A stretch of 64,000 bases of DNA from Planococcus citri (lineage: Eukaryota > Arthropoda > Insecta > Hemiptera > Pseudococcidae). Location: assembly GCF_950023065.1 (NCBI RefSeq), contig NC_088678.1:24976580-25040579 (forward strand), given 5' to 3'. The translations under genes and the position numbers were made by a program. This document shows, piece after piece, positions 36,201 to 47,962 of this stretch (the first letter of the stretch is position 1; the number at the start of each line of letters is the position of its first letter). Under the pieces are notes generated by a model. It had not been told where the DNA came from. It saw only the letters and a program-made list of their open reading frames with translations, and made no database searches.

Positions 36201-39200
36201 CAATACCTGAACAAATCGGATTTGTTGGGCTATTAAGAGCATTGTATTCGAAAATCAACCCATTTTTTTTAGAAGTGACCTCGCTTTAAGTCTTAAGAAG
36301 TAGTGAAATTTCCAGAAGTGAGTATACTCGAAATGAGTCAGACTCTTTTTCGACTTGATCTGCTTTCGGTACCACACTTCTAAAAAAATTTAGATCTTCT
36401 CAGTTATTCACTTTTTCTCAACATGAAAATCAAAAGTTTTGGATGGGGATTTTCAACAAAAAAAAAGCTTGGGTTAAATGCCTTCAGTGGAAGTGAATTT
36501 CTTTCCTTCTTCAAGCTGGTCAGCAGTAATTATGAAGCTACTTTCCCCTCCTATCCCCAAAATTAATCTACTGTGTATTTATTCTATTTACGAGTGAGTA
36601 TTATTTGTATGGAAAATGTTCAAAATGCAAAATAATAATATTATCTCAAAATTATAAGAACCGAAGGAAAACTTTCCATAAAGTTTTTCAAGGGTTTCGA
36701 TAGTAAAATGGAAAAAATGTCTTTTTGATTTTTCTTTCTTTCCCTATCTTTCACATTCCTTCTCTTTTAAATGCAGCAGAAAAAAAATTTTGTTGCATTT
36801 TTTTTCATCAAGATATGCAATAAAATCTCGAAATGGATGGAAGGGCAAAAACATGAATTGAAACTCAAAAATTGATGGCTTAGTTACTTGTAACGTATTA
36901 ATAAAAACTGAACCAGCTCAGTCAAAAGTTAGGCAGCCTTACATTGAAAATATTCAACTTGAAAAATGAAAACTCAAAGCAGAGTTTAGAATCTCGTATT
37001 CGAGGTAGGTTCACATAAAAATATTTGTACTTCAATATGATTTTCAAAGCAAAATAAAATTTTTAAATATGTACTTACAATACCAGGAATTTTTGGTAAG
37101 TACGTAATTAATGAAAAATTAACACTTAAAAAAATAATGACTGAATTTTTGCAAGATTTTTTGAAAAATTGCATGAATTGAAACCAGACCTTTTGTAAAA
37201 TTTGCAGGACTATTGAGATTTTTTACGTTTCCTATATTTTCAAAAATTCTCAATTTCAACATTTTCTCCCGAATTCAAAGTTCATTAAAATTATCACAAG
37301 ACCAATCGCTTTTGAATTATTTAGATGCTTTTATCAAGCTCTAAGATAAAAACAGGCCAGTCATAAAAACCATATTTCTTTATCTGAAGGCTGTTGAGAG
37401 CCAATGCGGCCCCGTAGCAGACATTATTTGACCCCCCCCCCTCCCTCCTTATAGGGACAAAACTGGAGATTTGTTTTCTTTTGAAGGGAATGGGGGGTTG
37501 ACCGAAAATTTTCCGACTGGTATGAGGAAAAAATGTCAATTTTCCTGATTTATAGGTATAAATTCATGACTCATAAAAATACTTATTTTCCCTTTTGAAT
37601 TTTTGGTAGCGTCAAAATATGGAATTCTTACATTTTGAAAAAGGGAAACAAGATGGTTCGAGCGAAGTGAGGGCAAAAGCTCTAGAAAATTCGCATTTTG
37701 AGAGGCATAAAAACAATTTTTTTTGCGAGGAGTTAATTTTTTTGACTCCAAAATTTAGAATTTGAATGATGATTGCTTTTAATTTAAAAAAATAACTAAT
37801 TCGCGAGGGAAAAATATTTTGAAATTTCGTGCTTCGAGAATTAAAAAAAAATCTTCATTCACCGGACCCTCCAGAAAATCTGGGTCCAGGGCAAACTTCC
37901 TCCTTTGCTCCCCTACTCATAAATGTATTTTTCTGGAATTAAGTATTCGATCCAAAATGGTATTTTACCCAATTTTACAAAAATCCCTAAAATACTTACA
38001 ATACTCGATTTTTTTTAAAAATTGTAAGCACAATTAATAGAACCCAATTTTTTGAATTTGAAAATAATTATTTTATACTCATAGCTGGAGAACAACCTCT
38101 CGTATCCTTCCTGTTCATAAAATTTCAATGTTTTCAAAACTTAATGTTCCTGAAGAGTATTTTCTTGCAAATTTTTCAATTTTCATAAAGATTGATTGGC
38201 AACATCGAATTATATAGGCTACGATGAGATAATAGGCACCCAGACAGAGATGTAAAATTATGAAAAAACAAGCCCTAATGAGATATGTACCTATAAGTAA
38301 CGATTCGAAGTTATGAAGTTATTATGATAGTTTTCATTCAATTCAGATGAACGAGTCGTATTACAAAATCTCTTATAGCTAGGCGTATGTGTACCTAAAC
38401 AATTTGCAGTCTGAAATGCATCGCTAATGGGATGAGAAAATGCGGTAATTATTATATTTAAAATAGCAGGCACGATTTTAGCATATTTTTCTTACATAGC
38501 CGAAGATCCATAGTAATGCTATCGTATAAGTAAATTTCCATACTTTTATAAAGGGTCAGGTGGCACGAGATCATCGTGAATACTTTTAGCTGGAGCGTTG
38601 ATTGGTACAACGTGTTTACTTATAAGAAAACATGTATCAATTACATCGTGTTTTATATACACTCGCGATACGTAAAAGATACCTATAAGATGAAGAAAGA
38701 GAAATGGAAATGTTACAAGATGCGATGGCAGAGGCAGATTTATATTTTCATTTAGAGCTGCCGCCACGCCGTAAGGTAAGAAAAAAAACCATTCGACGGC
38801 GTGATTTTTTCAATTAAAAGTATCGCGGATGCGAAAGAGTGGGGAAGGGAAGGTGAAGGAAATTCGGTGACTGATCCAACGATCCGTCGACGTCTTAGCG
38901 TCTAGTCGTTTGAAGTTGAAGGTAATTGAATGGGTGTTGTGAAAGTATCACAATCGTCATTCTCAGTATTGTTTGTTTTTAAATCGCGCACATAGCCGTA
39001 TAATGATTTTTTTCTGCTGCAAAAACGCGATGCTATATCTTTGTGCGTTGATAAAATTGATTTTAATTAAACCTTGAAATTAAATTAACCCCGAGATAAC
39101 CTAAAATGCTTTTCTCGGATCGCTTACTTACCTCCATTTATAAGAACCGTCGAAATTTACTCCTGGATTTTCGTATTTTATTATAGGTATAGGTGTTGTT

Positions 39201-42200
39201 TGGGGTCCTGGGGCTGCTGCTGGTGGCGATTGCGATGATATCCTTTGGACGATTAGCAGAGAAGCTAATAAGAACTGAAACACAATAAATAATTTTGATT
39301 TTGAGGTGTTTTTTTTCTTCATGGAGTTAAGGAAAAAGCGATGAACAGCGGTAAACCTATGTCGATGTTTTGTACGTATATTTAATTACTCATTTCAATG
39401 GGAATGAAAATAAACCCAAAACATGATGTGAGGTTACAAACTCTTTTATCTCATTTTTTTTCATGGCTCTTTAAGAGTATAAATATATTTATAAAAAAAA
39501 AACTAGCGTTCTCGTTAATAATAATTTTTCTCCACCTTGAACGTAACCTTTCGAATTAAATGAAGTAGGTATTAGGTATCTTCCTGCTATTATTAAACAT
39601 TTATCCAATGTTTTATGTAACGTGAATATTGTTTACGTGCAATATGTACCTACTACCTACCAAAGTAAGTAGGTGGATACCTAATTTGCGAGGAAATAAG
39701 AGGAAGCTGCAGGTGTAATTTTAGTAATGGAGGTGGGAGATCCTCCAGTGTTAAAATTATATCACGGAACGGTTTGTTGTTTTAAAAAATACAAGAAGAT
39801 CGAATTCGAGGAGCTGGAAGTAGAGGTAAACTCGAAAAAAAATTTCAAAAAAATAAATAAATTTTTCAGATGAAAATATCTAGGTCTATTTAATATGAAA
39901 CGGTATTTTTCCAGTTGAATCTCAAGTCAAAAGGTCCATTCTAAATCTAAAATCATTCAAAAATTGCCCACAAGCAGGGAAATGATCGGATATGATCAGA
40001 TATGAGATTAAAACTCTGATGTAGATAATTGATTTGGTTAAACCTAATTGGATCCAGAGGAAAGTCCGAATTTGATCATGTCTGATCTGAACTAAATCAA
40101 TCAGATCTGATCAAGTCATACTCAGATGATTCTCAGATCAAATCGAGATCAAAAATTCTGATCTGGCCGATCTGGCCTGGTCAAATTGGATCCATGGAAC
40201 GTCCGAATCTGATCAGATCTAATCATTTTCTGTTTGGTGATAAAAATTCAGTAGATACAAGTACCTAACTACAAGTTGGAATCATGAAGAAAAAAAAATT
40301 CATACAAAGTTGAAATTGACAGGATTTTGTCATAAATCGACGTCACAGGTACCTACCTACAACATTTTTTAATTTCATTTTTTTCAACTTGTAATTAGTA
40401 ATATTTTCTTTTTACCTTTTTTCAACAAAAAAATCACATTTTGATAAGCAGTTCTCTCTGCCTTCTTTCGCCCAATTTTATACAAAGGTAGAGTCATCGA
40501 GATTTAGAATCAACCGAGAGCGAATGAAATCCCCTTTCCCCTCTATAAAAAATAAATGTAAGGAATAACTTGAAAAATGAATCAGCTTTGAAAGCAAAAA
40601 TGGATTGATAGGTAATTTGTTCATCTAAATGATACTTCACTGTTTTTTCAGGAAATTTATTTCTCGACTCTTTCAGGAAATCGGGGTCTGGGGCAAATTG
40701 TGTCCTTTACTCCCCTATCTCTCCTTCAGCTCTGTCCAGGAGGAAAAAGCACTTGATTTTTTGAAGCAAGAACTGAAACTCCTCGACCTCGAATCAAACT
40801 ATGTTTTTCATCTCAAGTTTTGGCATATTTTTCAAAAATTGAAAGCTTTAGTTTGGTAAGTGGGGAACTACTTAGGTACCTATCAAATAAAATCATACCT
40901 GTAAAACATTTTTATACCATTTTCGAGTAAAAACATGGAGGAAGCTGCTCTTCCCTCCTTCCTTTTATAAACGCAATGAACTTCAAGATCATAAAAATAA
41001 AATTCTGAAAAGTTAGAAATTTTTATAGCATTTACCTACTTGAAGTTAAGTAATTTTTTTTTTTTGAAAAAAATGAGAATGTATTGAATAGGTAAGTACT
41101 ACATATATTAATTATCTATGCAAAAATTGAAAAAAATAGTTTTCTTAAGAGAAGAAATATTGTGGATTTTTATTTATGAAATATAATTCCATCTTTTTAA
41201 CACATTGAATAATTTTTGAGACACTTGAGTAAATAAAAATTTTGAAATTTTAAAATAGAATACAAAATATCATTGTGTTATGCTTTGGTTAGTCATCTAA
41301 TTCATTTTTTTTTTGTTTTTTTTTTCAAATTAGGACGAGGGTAAGATGAAAAGAACGGGACATAAACCTCCATACTTCCTAATGATTCTATAGAATTTTG
41401 GAGAGGGAATTAGCTAGGATTAAAGAATGAAGCAATTAGTAAATTCAGAATTACCTAAGAATACAAATTGGGAAAAAAATATATTCAATTTGGCGTATTA
41501 TTTGAAGTTTTGATATCTTGATCAATGATCAGTGACGTAGACAGTATTTTTCTGAGAGGAAGAGCAAACAAGATTTTAGAGCATGAAGAAGTTGAACACG
41601 ATTTTCTTTACAAAAATTAAAATATAATTATAATTTGAGCGCAGCGAAAGTGAAAGTTTTTTGATAAAATTAGAGGAAAAATTCATTTTTACGTGTTTTG
41701 AGTTGAATTTTGAACAAGGAGGGGGGAAGGTGCCAACTGACCACTTCATACTCCGCTTGTAGGCCCTGAAGTTGATAATCTAGACACATTTTTCCAAGAT
41801 TCATTTTTGAAAAAAAATAAACTTCAGCCATCATCATAATTTGAATTCTTGATAGTTCAATTTTTGGTTTCATTGAAAAAAAGCATCGAATGCCCAAGTA
41901 ATTTTGAATTATTGTAAGCAAGCAAGGCAATATGAAGATCAGGGCTAACTTGCCCCTTTTCCCCAACCAAAGCTGACAAAAATTATCTTCTTACGTTGAA
42001 AAAATAGAAATTTGCTTCAAAAATTTTCAAAAATGATTATTTTCAAGAAAAATTGGTGGAAAATTAAAATGATTACAAATCGAGTTGGAAATGTAAAAAA
42101 AAAATCATTTTGAGTTGAAAATAAACGAGGCGAAGTTGGATTCTGGAGATCACAATTGCACATGAGGAGTGATATTCAATTTTACTCCTTATTACACCTC

Positions 42201-44645
42201 GTCAGAAATTGAAAAAAACATCTATTAGAAGAGTCATTTTGGCCAGTTCACGAAAAATTGATTCAAGAAAAAAATACTTAATAAATTGCGAAGTTAAGAA
42301 TGAAGACTTTTGAATAAGTAGGACAATTTTTCACCTACTTAATTCGTAAAGTATGAATCAATTTTTCATTAAAACGAAAATGAAGGAATTTATTAGTGAA
42401 TTTTGAAAATAATCAATCTAGGACCATCTACTAATAAGAATAAGTAAGAAATCTGAGCTGAAGAAAATCCTCTCCTTCGCCCCTTCTCCAACAGCTCGAC
42501 TGTAAGCTATAGATTGATTCCAGCTTCAAGATATCACGAAATATTGAAAACATCCCCATAGTAAAAACATCAAAGTAACATCGGATTTATTGATTTCCGC
42601 ATCAAACAAAAGTGATTCATCGATTAAGCCAAATAGCAAAATTATCATCAAGGTAGACGTTAATTTTTAATTTAATTGATATTCGTGACCAGTTGATCTG
42701 ATAAAATATCAATGTCTAAAAATTTGGTATTTTCCATCTGTTGTTTTTCATAGGAATTTTAAATGCATGTTATTCAAATTTAAATGTAAGTACACGCGAA
42801 TGATATTTATTACTCGTTTTTGTGCATTTTTTAAATACCTAGGTTACCTTACATATACCTACTGGATACTTAGTAATAATGTTATGGGAATATAAAGGTC
42901 ATGGAAGCGCATGCTTCCCTTCGAGCAAGAGCCTTGCATTGCTTCAACTACCTACTATGTGATTCCTATAGTCTTTTTAAAAAAGTGTTTATTTATATCA
43001 ATGATAGGATACTGATTCATTACCAAGATCAAAAAAATAAAAATAAAATAAAAATTGATTTGAAAGATTCCAAAATGAGAAATTTTTTTTTATTTCTATG
43101 TAAAAATCAATGAAAAGGTAAGAAGGTGTTTATTATTTTGCTTTTGCAGACTTGAAAAACTGCAAAAGAAATGCAAACTCCATTAAAAGGCTTGACAGGA
43201 GAATGATGAGAATGGGTGATGGTCGATTTCACTAAATTTGCCTTTGGCTGTGTTTAAGGTTCGTGTTTTCTGAAATTGCCACATTCAAAACTGAAGGAAC
43301 CACTTTTTCGAATTGTCCAAAAAATGGGTATTTTGAGAACGAATTCTACCACAACTTTTGAAAAGATCCAAAAAAGGTTCTCTATCAAAATAATTAATCT
43401 CCAAAATAAAACAGTTACGTTTCGACAAGAAGTAAGTACCTCTTCCTAGAATTATTTTTAAACATTAAAAAAAATATGAAACTGAATTCTTCTTGGTTTT
43501 CAAAATAAATTCCATTGTAACTTATAAAAATAAAGAAGAAAATTTGAATACATAGGTACCTACCTAAGAAGGGATTTGTATATTCGAAAATAAAGAAGCT
43601 TTATGCAATAAAATGATCGAATTTTTTGGTACTTAGGTACTCCTGAAAATTTTAGCTGATGGGTACTTTTAATTTTAAAGATTATGGATGTTTTGTTATA
43701 GAAACAATTTTTGCTCGTTTTTAAAGTTACATAGGTAGAAAAACGTTTGGAAAATCATCCCTTTGAGCACAAGGGAGATGAACAAAATTTAATTATAATT
43801 GGCCACCATCATTTCTGGTAATTGAGGACAGGCTCATAATAAATTTTGAGAATGAAAGCATTTTCTTTTCAAACTTATTAACCAAATAGTTAGCTGTTTA
43901 ATTATAGTACTTCGTTTATTCATTAGGTAGGTACCTATTCCTATTTAATTCAAAAGTGCATCACTTTTATGCAATTTCACCAATTTCCTTCGAAACATCT
44001 TTCCCAAATTGGTTTGGTTTTTACGAAATAACAGATCCTTTGGAAACCATTCATGAAACCATTTATGTACACATAAGCATCTGCATATTGAGAAAAAAAA
44101 TGTCGTGTTATCTCGAAGCCATTAAATAGAATGACTACATAAATTTCCAATCTAGCCGACAAGTACGACGTTAACAGTACAGGAACGTAGATTCAAAAAT
44201 CATAAACGATGATAAAACGAATTTATAATGCAGTTTACACGCCATAATTTACTCATCACATGCGGGACTTTTGCCCACCGGGTACACAGAAACCACTACA
44301 GTTAGAACATTTACACTTTTATAAGTTATCTTCGATGTTTGTTTGCGCGAAAGTTTCGAAAAAATCAAAGAATCATTCTATCATCGCATCGACAAAATGG
44401 TTTGAAAATTATTCTTGAAAATTCCATTCAAGCGGTTATAACAAAACACGAAATCACTATGAAGAGTAGTTATACAACCTGATGATCATTGCTGGAAATT
44501 GTATAAGTAGGTAACCAACAAAACACGATGATTTTCCAGACGATAATCAAAATACGCACAATAAAATCGACATAGGTAAGCAAATTAAAAAAAATTAACA
44601 AAAAAAAAAGAACAGAACTCAACGTACCAACGTAATTCGACACAT
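23909..44645 (-). CDS. Gene C: RR-1 cuticular protein, CPR family (3 exons over 20.7 kb, 158 aa)
   Basis: Coding exons are 44628-44645, 39132-39274 and 23909-24224. Joined they give 477 nt in one frame ending TAG (23909-23911). Intron 1 is 5353 bp (phase 0); intron 2 is 14907 bp (phase 2). The signal peptide is split by intron 1: MCRITL plus a second-exon stretch FLLASLLIVQR. A Pro/Ala-rich linker follows, then the extended RR-1 domain: NFDGSYKWSYETGNSI (about 46-60), EESGYL, GSYSYTAPDG (83-92), YVAGPEGF (99-106) and GAHLPTPPP (110-118). The C-terminal tail (119-158) is Pro/Ser-rich and ends in basic residues RRHYRK. The usual ADxxGF reads AGPEGF here, losing the Asp. The protein is secreted and expected to bind cuticular chitin. 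The splice completing codon AG-T (Ser54) restores the motif exactly, which makes the very long intron credible. Confidence 0.9.
28063..28695. mobile_element. Element with perfect 31-bp terminal inverted repeats and 4-bp duplication (633 bp)
   Basis: 28063-28093 and 28665-28695 are exact reverse complements (starting CGTTGCTTTATTAGGAAAAG). Both flanks carry AAGT, a 4-bp duplication. An interior 62-codon frame at 28150-28338 has no recognised domain and probably does not encode a transposase. Superfamily uncertain; a 4-bp duplication excludes hAT and mariner. Confidence 0.85.
32939..33127 (-). CDS. Small Cys-containing reading frame in intron 2 of gene C, unidentified
   Basis: 62 codons from a run of seven ATG to TGA. 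After a Met run the frame is charged (EKGKEPK, EKSEDDK), then KKKTLFEDFRYMCDNPHCLRDQTCCMMPEEHYET. The C-x4-C-x5-CC spacing and non-random composition look more like real coding sequence than the AT-driven frames around it. It could be a nested gene, the terminal exon of something larger, or a retrocopy. The ATG run is a microsatellite, so the true start is unclear. A hAT-like element begins 35 bases upstream (33162) and would separate it from any upstream promoter. I do not recognise the family. Confidence 0.3.
   Translation of the reverse strand: MMMMMMMIEKGKEPKMVEKSEDDKTSQPKKKTLFEDFRYMCDNPHCLRDQTCCMMPEEHYET
33162..33753. mobile_element. hAT-like non-autonomous element (592 bp) saturated with AAAGC-type motifs
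   Basis: Terminal inverted repeats CAGGGATGAAAAG / CTTTTCATCCCTG; perfect 8-bp duplication ATAGGAAC (33154-33161 and 33754-33761). Both interior ends are packed with AGCCAAAAGCTAAAAGT variants, more than a dozen copies, on both sides of an AT-rich centre. No transposase frame. Confidence 0.92.
39132..39274 (-). CDS. Gene C exon 2: signal-peptide core, Pro-rich linker, start of the RR domain
   Basis: The acceptor TATTGTGTTTCAG ends at 39275 and the donor GTAAGTAAG begins at 39131. The exon encodes 47 residues plus two bases of the next codon and ends at DGSYKW. An ATG about 48 bases upstream is in frame, but reading through would include the acceptor. The spliced 6-codon first exon at 44628 gives a better signal peptide. 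Confidence 0.88.
39275..44627 (-). other. Intron 1 of gene C (5.4 kb)
   Basis: Unique AT-rich DNA with a GATC-rich element (39975-40232). A segment at about 40660-40720 resembles 37870-37920 in intron 2 (shared GGGTC...GGGCAAA, TCCTTT.CTCCCCTA). No additional coding sequence was recognised. Confidence 0.5.
39975..40232. mobile_element. GATC-rich inverted-repeat element, hAT-like ends (258 bp)
   Basis: Ends CAGGGAAATGATCGGATATG and the mirror of CAGAAAATGATTAGATCTG. The interior is made of GATCAGATC/GATCTGATC variants. The expected 8-bp flanking duplication is not present, so assignment to hAT rests on the CAG start and the motif-rich architecture only. Confidence 0.55.
44628..44645 (-). CDS. 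Gene C exon 1 coding part (6 codons)
   Basis: ATG TGT CGA ATT ACG TTG followed by donor GTACGTTGAG. In phase 0 it joins exon 2 to make a hydrophobic signal peptide. A TATA box lies about 140 bases upstream. I found it by analogy with the micro-exons of genes A and B. Confidence 0.72.
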
Positions 44646-44782
44646 TTTGCACCTTGATTAAAACACTGGTTTTACGAGATGGAGTACGATACCAACACAA
44701 CAACAACGGAACAAGCACTTCCAACTATTTGCACACTTATATTATTCACAACAACGGTTCCATTATTCCATAGCTTTCCTTC

Positions 44783-44806
44783 TTATATACTTTTTAACTA
44801 TATAAA
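44783..44806 (-). promoter_or_regulatory. TATA box(es) of gene C
   Basis: Minus-strand GTATATAAGA (about 44782-44790), with a second TATATAG box just upstream (about 44798-44806). The 5' UTR would be about 110 nt and leads to ATG 44645-44643. Confidence 0.55.
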
Positions 44807-44829
44807 TACGTGCTGCCGCCCTCGTTCCC

Positions 44830-47800
44830 ACTTTCCAGTTCCCCGCGTGTGCGGTATTATTTTTTTCTTCTTGTGTCTTGCAACATGTAACGATCCTTTG
44901 AGAAGTCATAAGGGATTAGTGGGGGATAGAGGGAAAGCGACCATGTAACATTAAACCATTAATTAATTTTATTTCCAAAGGTGTTAAGTAACAATTAGAA
45001 TCTTTGGAAGGTGTTATTTGCGACATTAGCATGATTTAGTTGAAATTCATCGATTGGAATTTTATCGGTTTTGGTGGCTGTTTGTTGGTCGATTGTAAGC
45101 GTGTTGTAGGCCTACTCGTGGTGGTGGAATTGTTGGTTTTTGTGATGTTTATGGATTTTCGGTTCGGGAGATGAGCTGATTGATGCTGAAAGATGTCGTG
45201 ATCAGGTTAGATGAGGATTTTTCTAATATTTTTTAGTTTTAGTTTTTTGGTGTGAGTTTTTTATTTAGTTTTTTTAAAGAATTTTTTTAAAATACATTTT
45301 GCATCAGTTTCTAAGATTTATACTCTTCTGTCTTACAGAATTCGATTTACGAAAAAAAAAAAAAATGGTTGTGGCAATAGAGTGCACAACTTATATTTTC
45401 AAACTCATTTCTTCTCTTTTTTTTTTTTTTTTTTTTTTTGGTAAAGATCGCGATTTTCATGGCTATTGATTCAAAACCACGACTTTTCCATGGCCTGTAG
45501 GATAAAATTACAGGGCTTATGGGATTTCTAGTAAGTTTATAGGTAGGTAGCAGTCTTTTTTTATGAAAATTCAGATTTTTGATAAAAATTCCTTCTACTC
45601 AGATCATGTGAGTGCTCACAAAAATTCATTCCCCGCCAAAATTATGAGTTTTTGCATTTAGATATAAAATTGTGGATTTTTAAGGTCTTATCTGAAAGTT
45701 GGATTAAAGAAGGTAATTTTCATAGACATGCTAAAAATTGAAAATTTTCCCAACATTGTTAAAATTTGTTTAAAAAAATTTTTACATTTTTTTGTGGAAC
45801 AAAAAGTACATACCTACCTCTTTTGTCTTCTCAGAAATTTTTGATAGGATCTAAAATACACCGCCAAACTAAATTTCAGTCATTCAGTTTCCTTTTTTCG
45901 ATTTTTATTTTTCAGTTAATTGTTAAAAATTCAAATTGAGTCCATTTTTTAGGGAGGGGGATCAAAATTTGATCATTTTGAAAAATGGAATTGAAATTAT
46001 TGTTTCTGTGTTTCATTACCCCATTTCTGACCTCTCAATTTGATTAATGGTGGTTTCGAGTCAGTTTGGTGCCCCCAGAAAATTTTTACGGTTTCCCATT
46101 CTAGATTTTTTTCGAAAAAAAAATAAACATGGAAAAATTCTCGTTGACGAACGTATTATGAACATGAAATGTTAAAATCTAATTATTTGTAAGCATTTTA
46201 TTTTTTACCCCCCCCCCAAACGATTTCCGGTCTTTTTGAGTTGAGTTTACCTATTCATGGAGCCTTCAGCAATTTTTTGAACTTTTTACCTCTTGAAAAA
46301 ATTTACTCAAAAATTGGTTTGGAGCCCCCTCCCCTCCCACAACGATTTATGAAAATTTTTGCTCATATTTAAATTGATCAAATGGGTCATTAAATGATGG
46401 TATATTTGAGTTCTATAGTTGCTGAATTTCACTTCGGTGATTTTTTTCAAAAACGGAAGATCTGAAAGTTCACCAGAGGCTCCTGAACAACTCAAAACCT
46501 CCACGAAACGACTTGAAGGGTTCCAAAATGGACACAAATCAAGATCCAGCAGACCAGCTTTCTGTACCCTGAAAATTAATCAAATTCGAAGATTCAAATA
46601 TTCAAAAAAATATCGTAAAATGAAATTTAGCTCCACGACATTTGACTTAAAAAGTACTGTAAATAGGTATTTTTGGATGTGAGTTTGGGACCGTGTCTAA
46701 ATTAGGTAGCAAAATTGAAAGGATGCCAGAATTTTGAGCAAAACGCCTTGAAATGATACAATTTTGAAGATTTTTTACTAAAAAAAAAGAAAGAAACGGA
46801 GATGTCCTAATTGACAGAAGAATTATTTTTCAGCTAAAAAACTGAAAAATTGAAACAGCACTCAAAATCTTATCATCAAATTAAGTTTTACATGTTGAAT
46901 TTCATTTTTGAAGATAATTAAGCTTCATTTTCTGATAAGATCAGAATTCGTTAAAATTGTCAAAAAAAAACTGGAATTTGATTTTGATCTCTGAATTAAT
47001 TAGTGGTTCTTTTGAAGCCTTCTGATAATTTTGCGTTTTCCAGTTTTGAAAAAATGACCATATTACATACAGAGGATCAAAATGAAATTCAGCATCTTTT
47101 CAACACAGAAACGCCCAAATATCTGCTGTATAAGTTCTAAAAGAGCTCAAAACCATAGACCAAAAAACTTAATCCCATTTTTATTAAATTTCGACTTTTC
47201 CGTGGAAATTGGGCCAAAGAATGTTTAGGAATTTGCCTAAAATTTAATATTTAGGTATAAATGAAATTCTGCCCTGAAAAGTTGATCTGGTGGTGTGTTG
47301 AATGTTCTTTAAAATTTTTTCTGTTCAATCAAAAAATTTTATCTTTTGCATGAGACCTTTTTTGGGAGAAGGTGAGGTGACAGCAAATAGAAATTTGCCT
47401 CATTATTTACTTCTGCTCCTTCAGCACCATAGATTAGAGATTGATGGGGGAGTCTGTATGTTTTTTGTCGGGGGGGGGGGTGTTGCTGGAGACGCCCCCC
47501 CTCAGAAACCCTGAAAAAATGAATTTACTATCCTCAAAATTATCAATGCGAGGGCTAAAATGTTTTCTATTTCTCAAACAGACATTTCACATCAAAATTA
47601 CTACTGTTTTGTTTCTTGAAACTACAAATTTTCAAAAACTTTTGCCCTTGCTTCGCTCGAGCCAATTTGGTTCTCTACATTCCCGCTTAAAATTTCAAGA
47701 AACCTTTGATGAAATTTTTAAAAAGTTGAGATTGGAAAGATCTAATTTTTAAATTAGAATTGATGTTCTACACTTCTACTTTTTGAATTATAAATTTTCA

Positions 47801-47962
47801 AAATCTTTTGCCCTCGCTTCTCTCGGGCCACTTTTGAAATCGCAATTTCACAAAATCTGTGATTGAATTTGAAAAATGTTGAGATGAAAAAACCCGAATT
47901 CCTTCATTAAAATCGATGAGAATTCAAAAATTTTAATGGAAATTCCTGAAATACTCGTAGTA
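44830..47962. other. Gene-free stretch upstream of gene C
   Basis: Immediately upstream of the gene C promoter the sequence is moderately GC-balanced (44830-45200) and could hold regulatory DNA. From about 45.7 kb it is diverged dispersed repeat. T runs occur near 45419-45439, and G runs with GATGGGGGAGTCTG at about 47440-47480. No gene seen. Confidence 0.4.

Larger units (their letters stand above)
24225..39131 (-). other. Intron 2 of gene C (14.9 kb)
   Basis: It holds a run of 25 A (24756-24780), which may be the tail of an old retro-insert. Diverged dispersed repeats fill about 25.7-27.9 kb and 32.2-32.5 kb. It also contains the element with 31-bp inverted termini (28063-28695), a hAT-like element (33162-33753) and a short Cys-containing frame (32939-33127). 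The parts around 29.9-31.1 and 34.9-35.8 kb are less AT-biased and unique, so they are the best places to look for enhancers or undetected exons; I recognised none. Confidence 0.6.

Noticed and set aside
39128..39322. Unspliced start of gene C at the ATG near 39322 (KKKNTSKSKL...)
   Set aside because: It would include a strong TTGTGTTTCAG acceptor in the coding sequence. The 6-codon exon at 44628 in matching phase, with a TATA box, gives a better signal peptide. It remains a possible alternative start.
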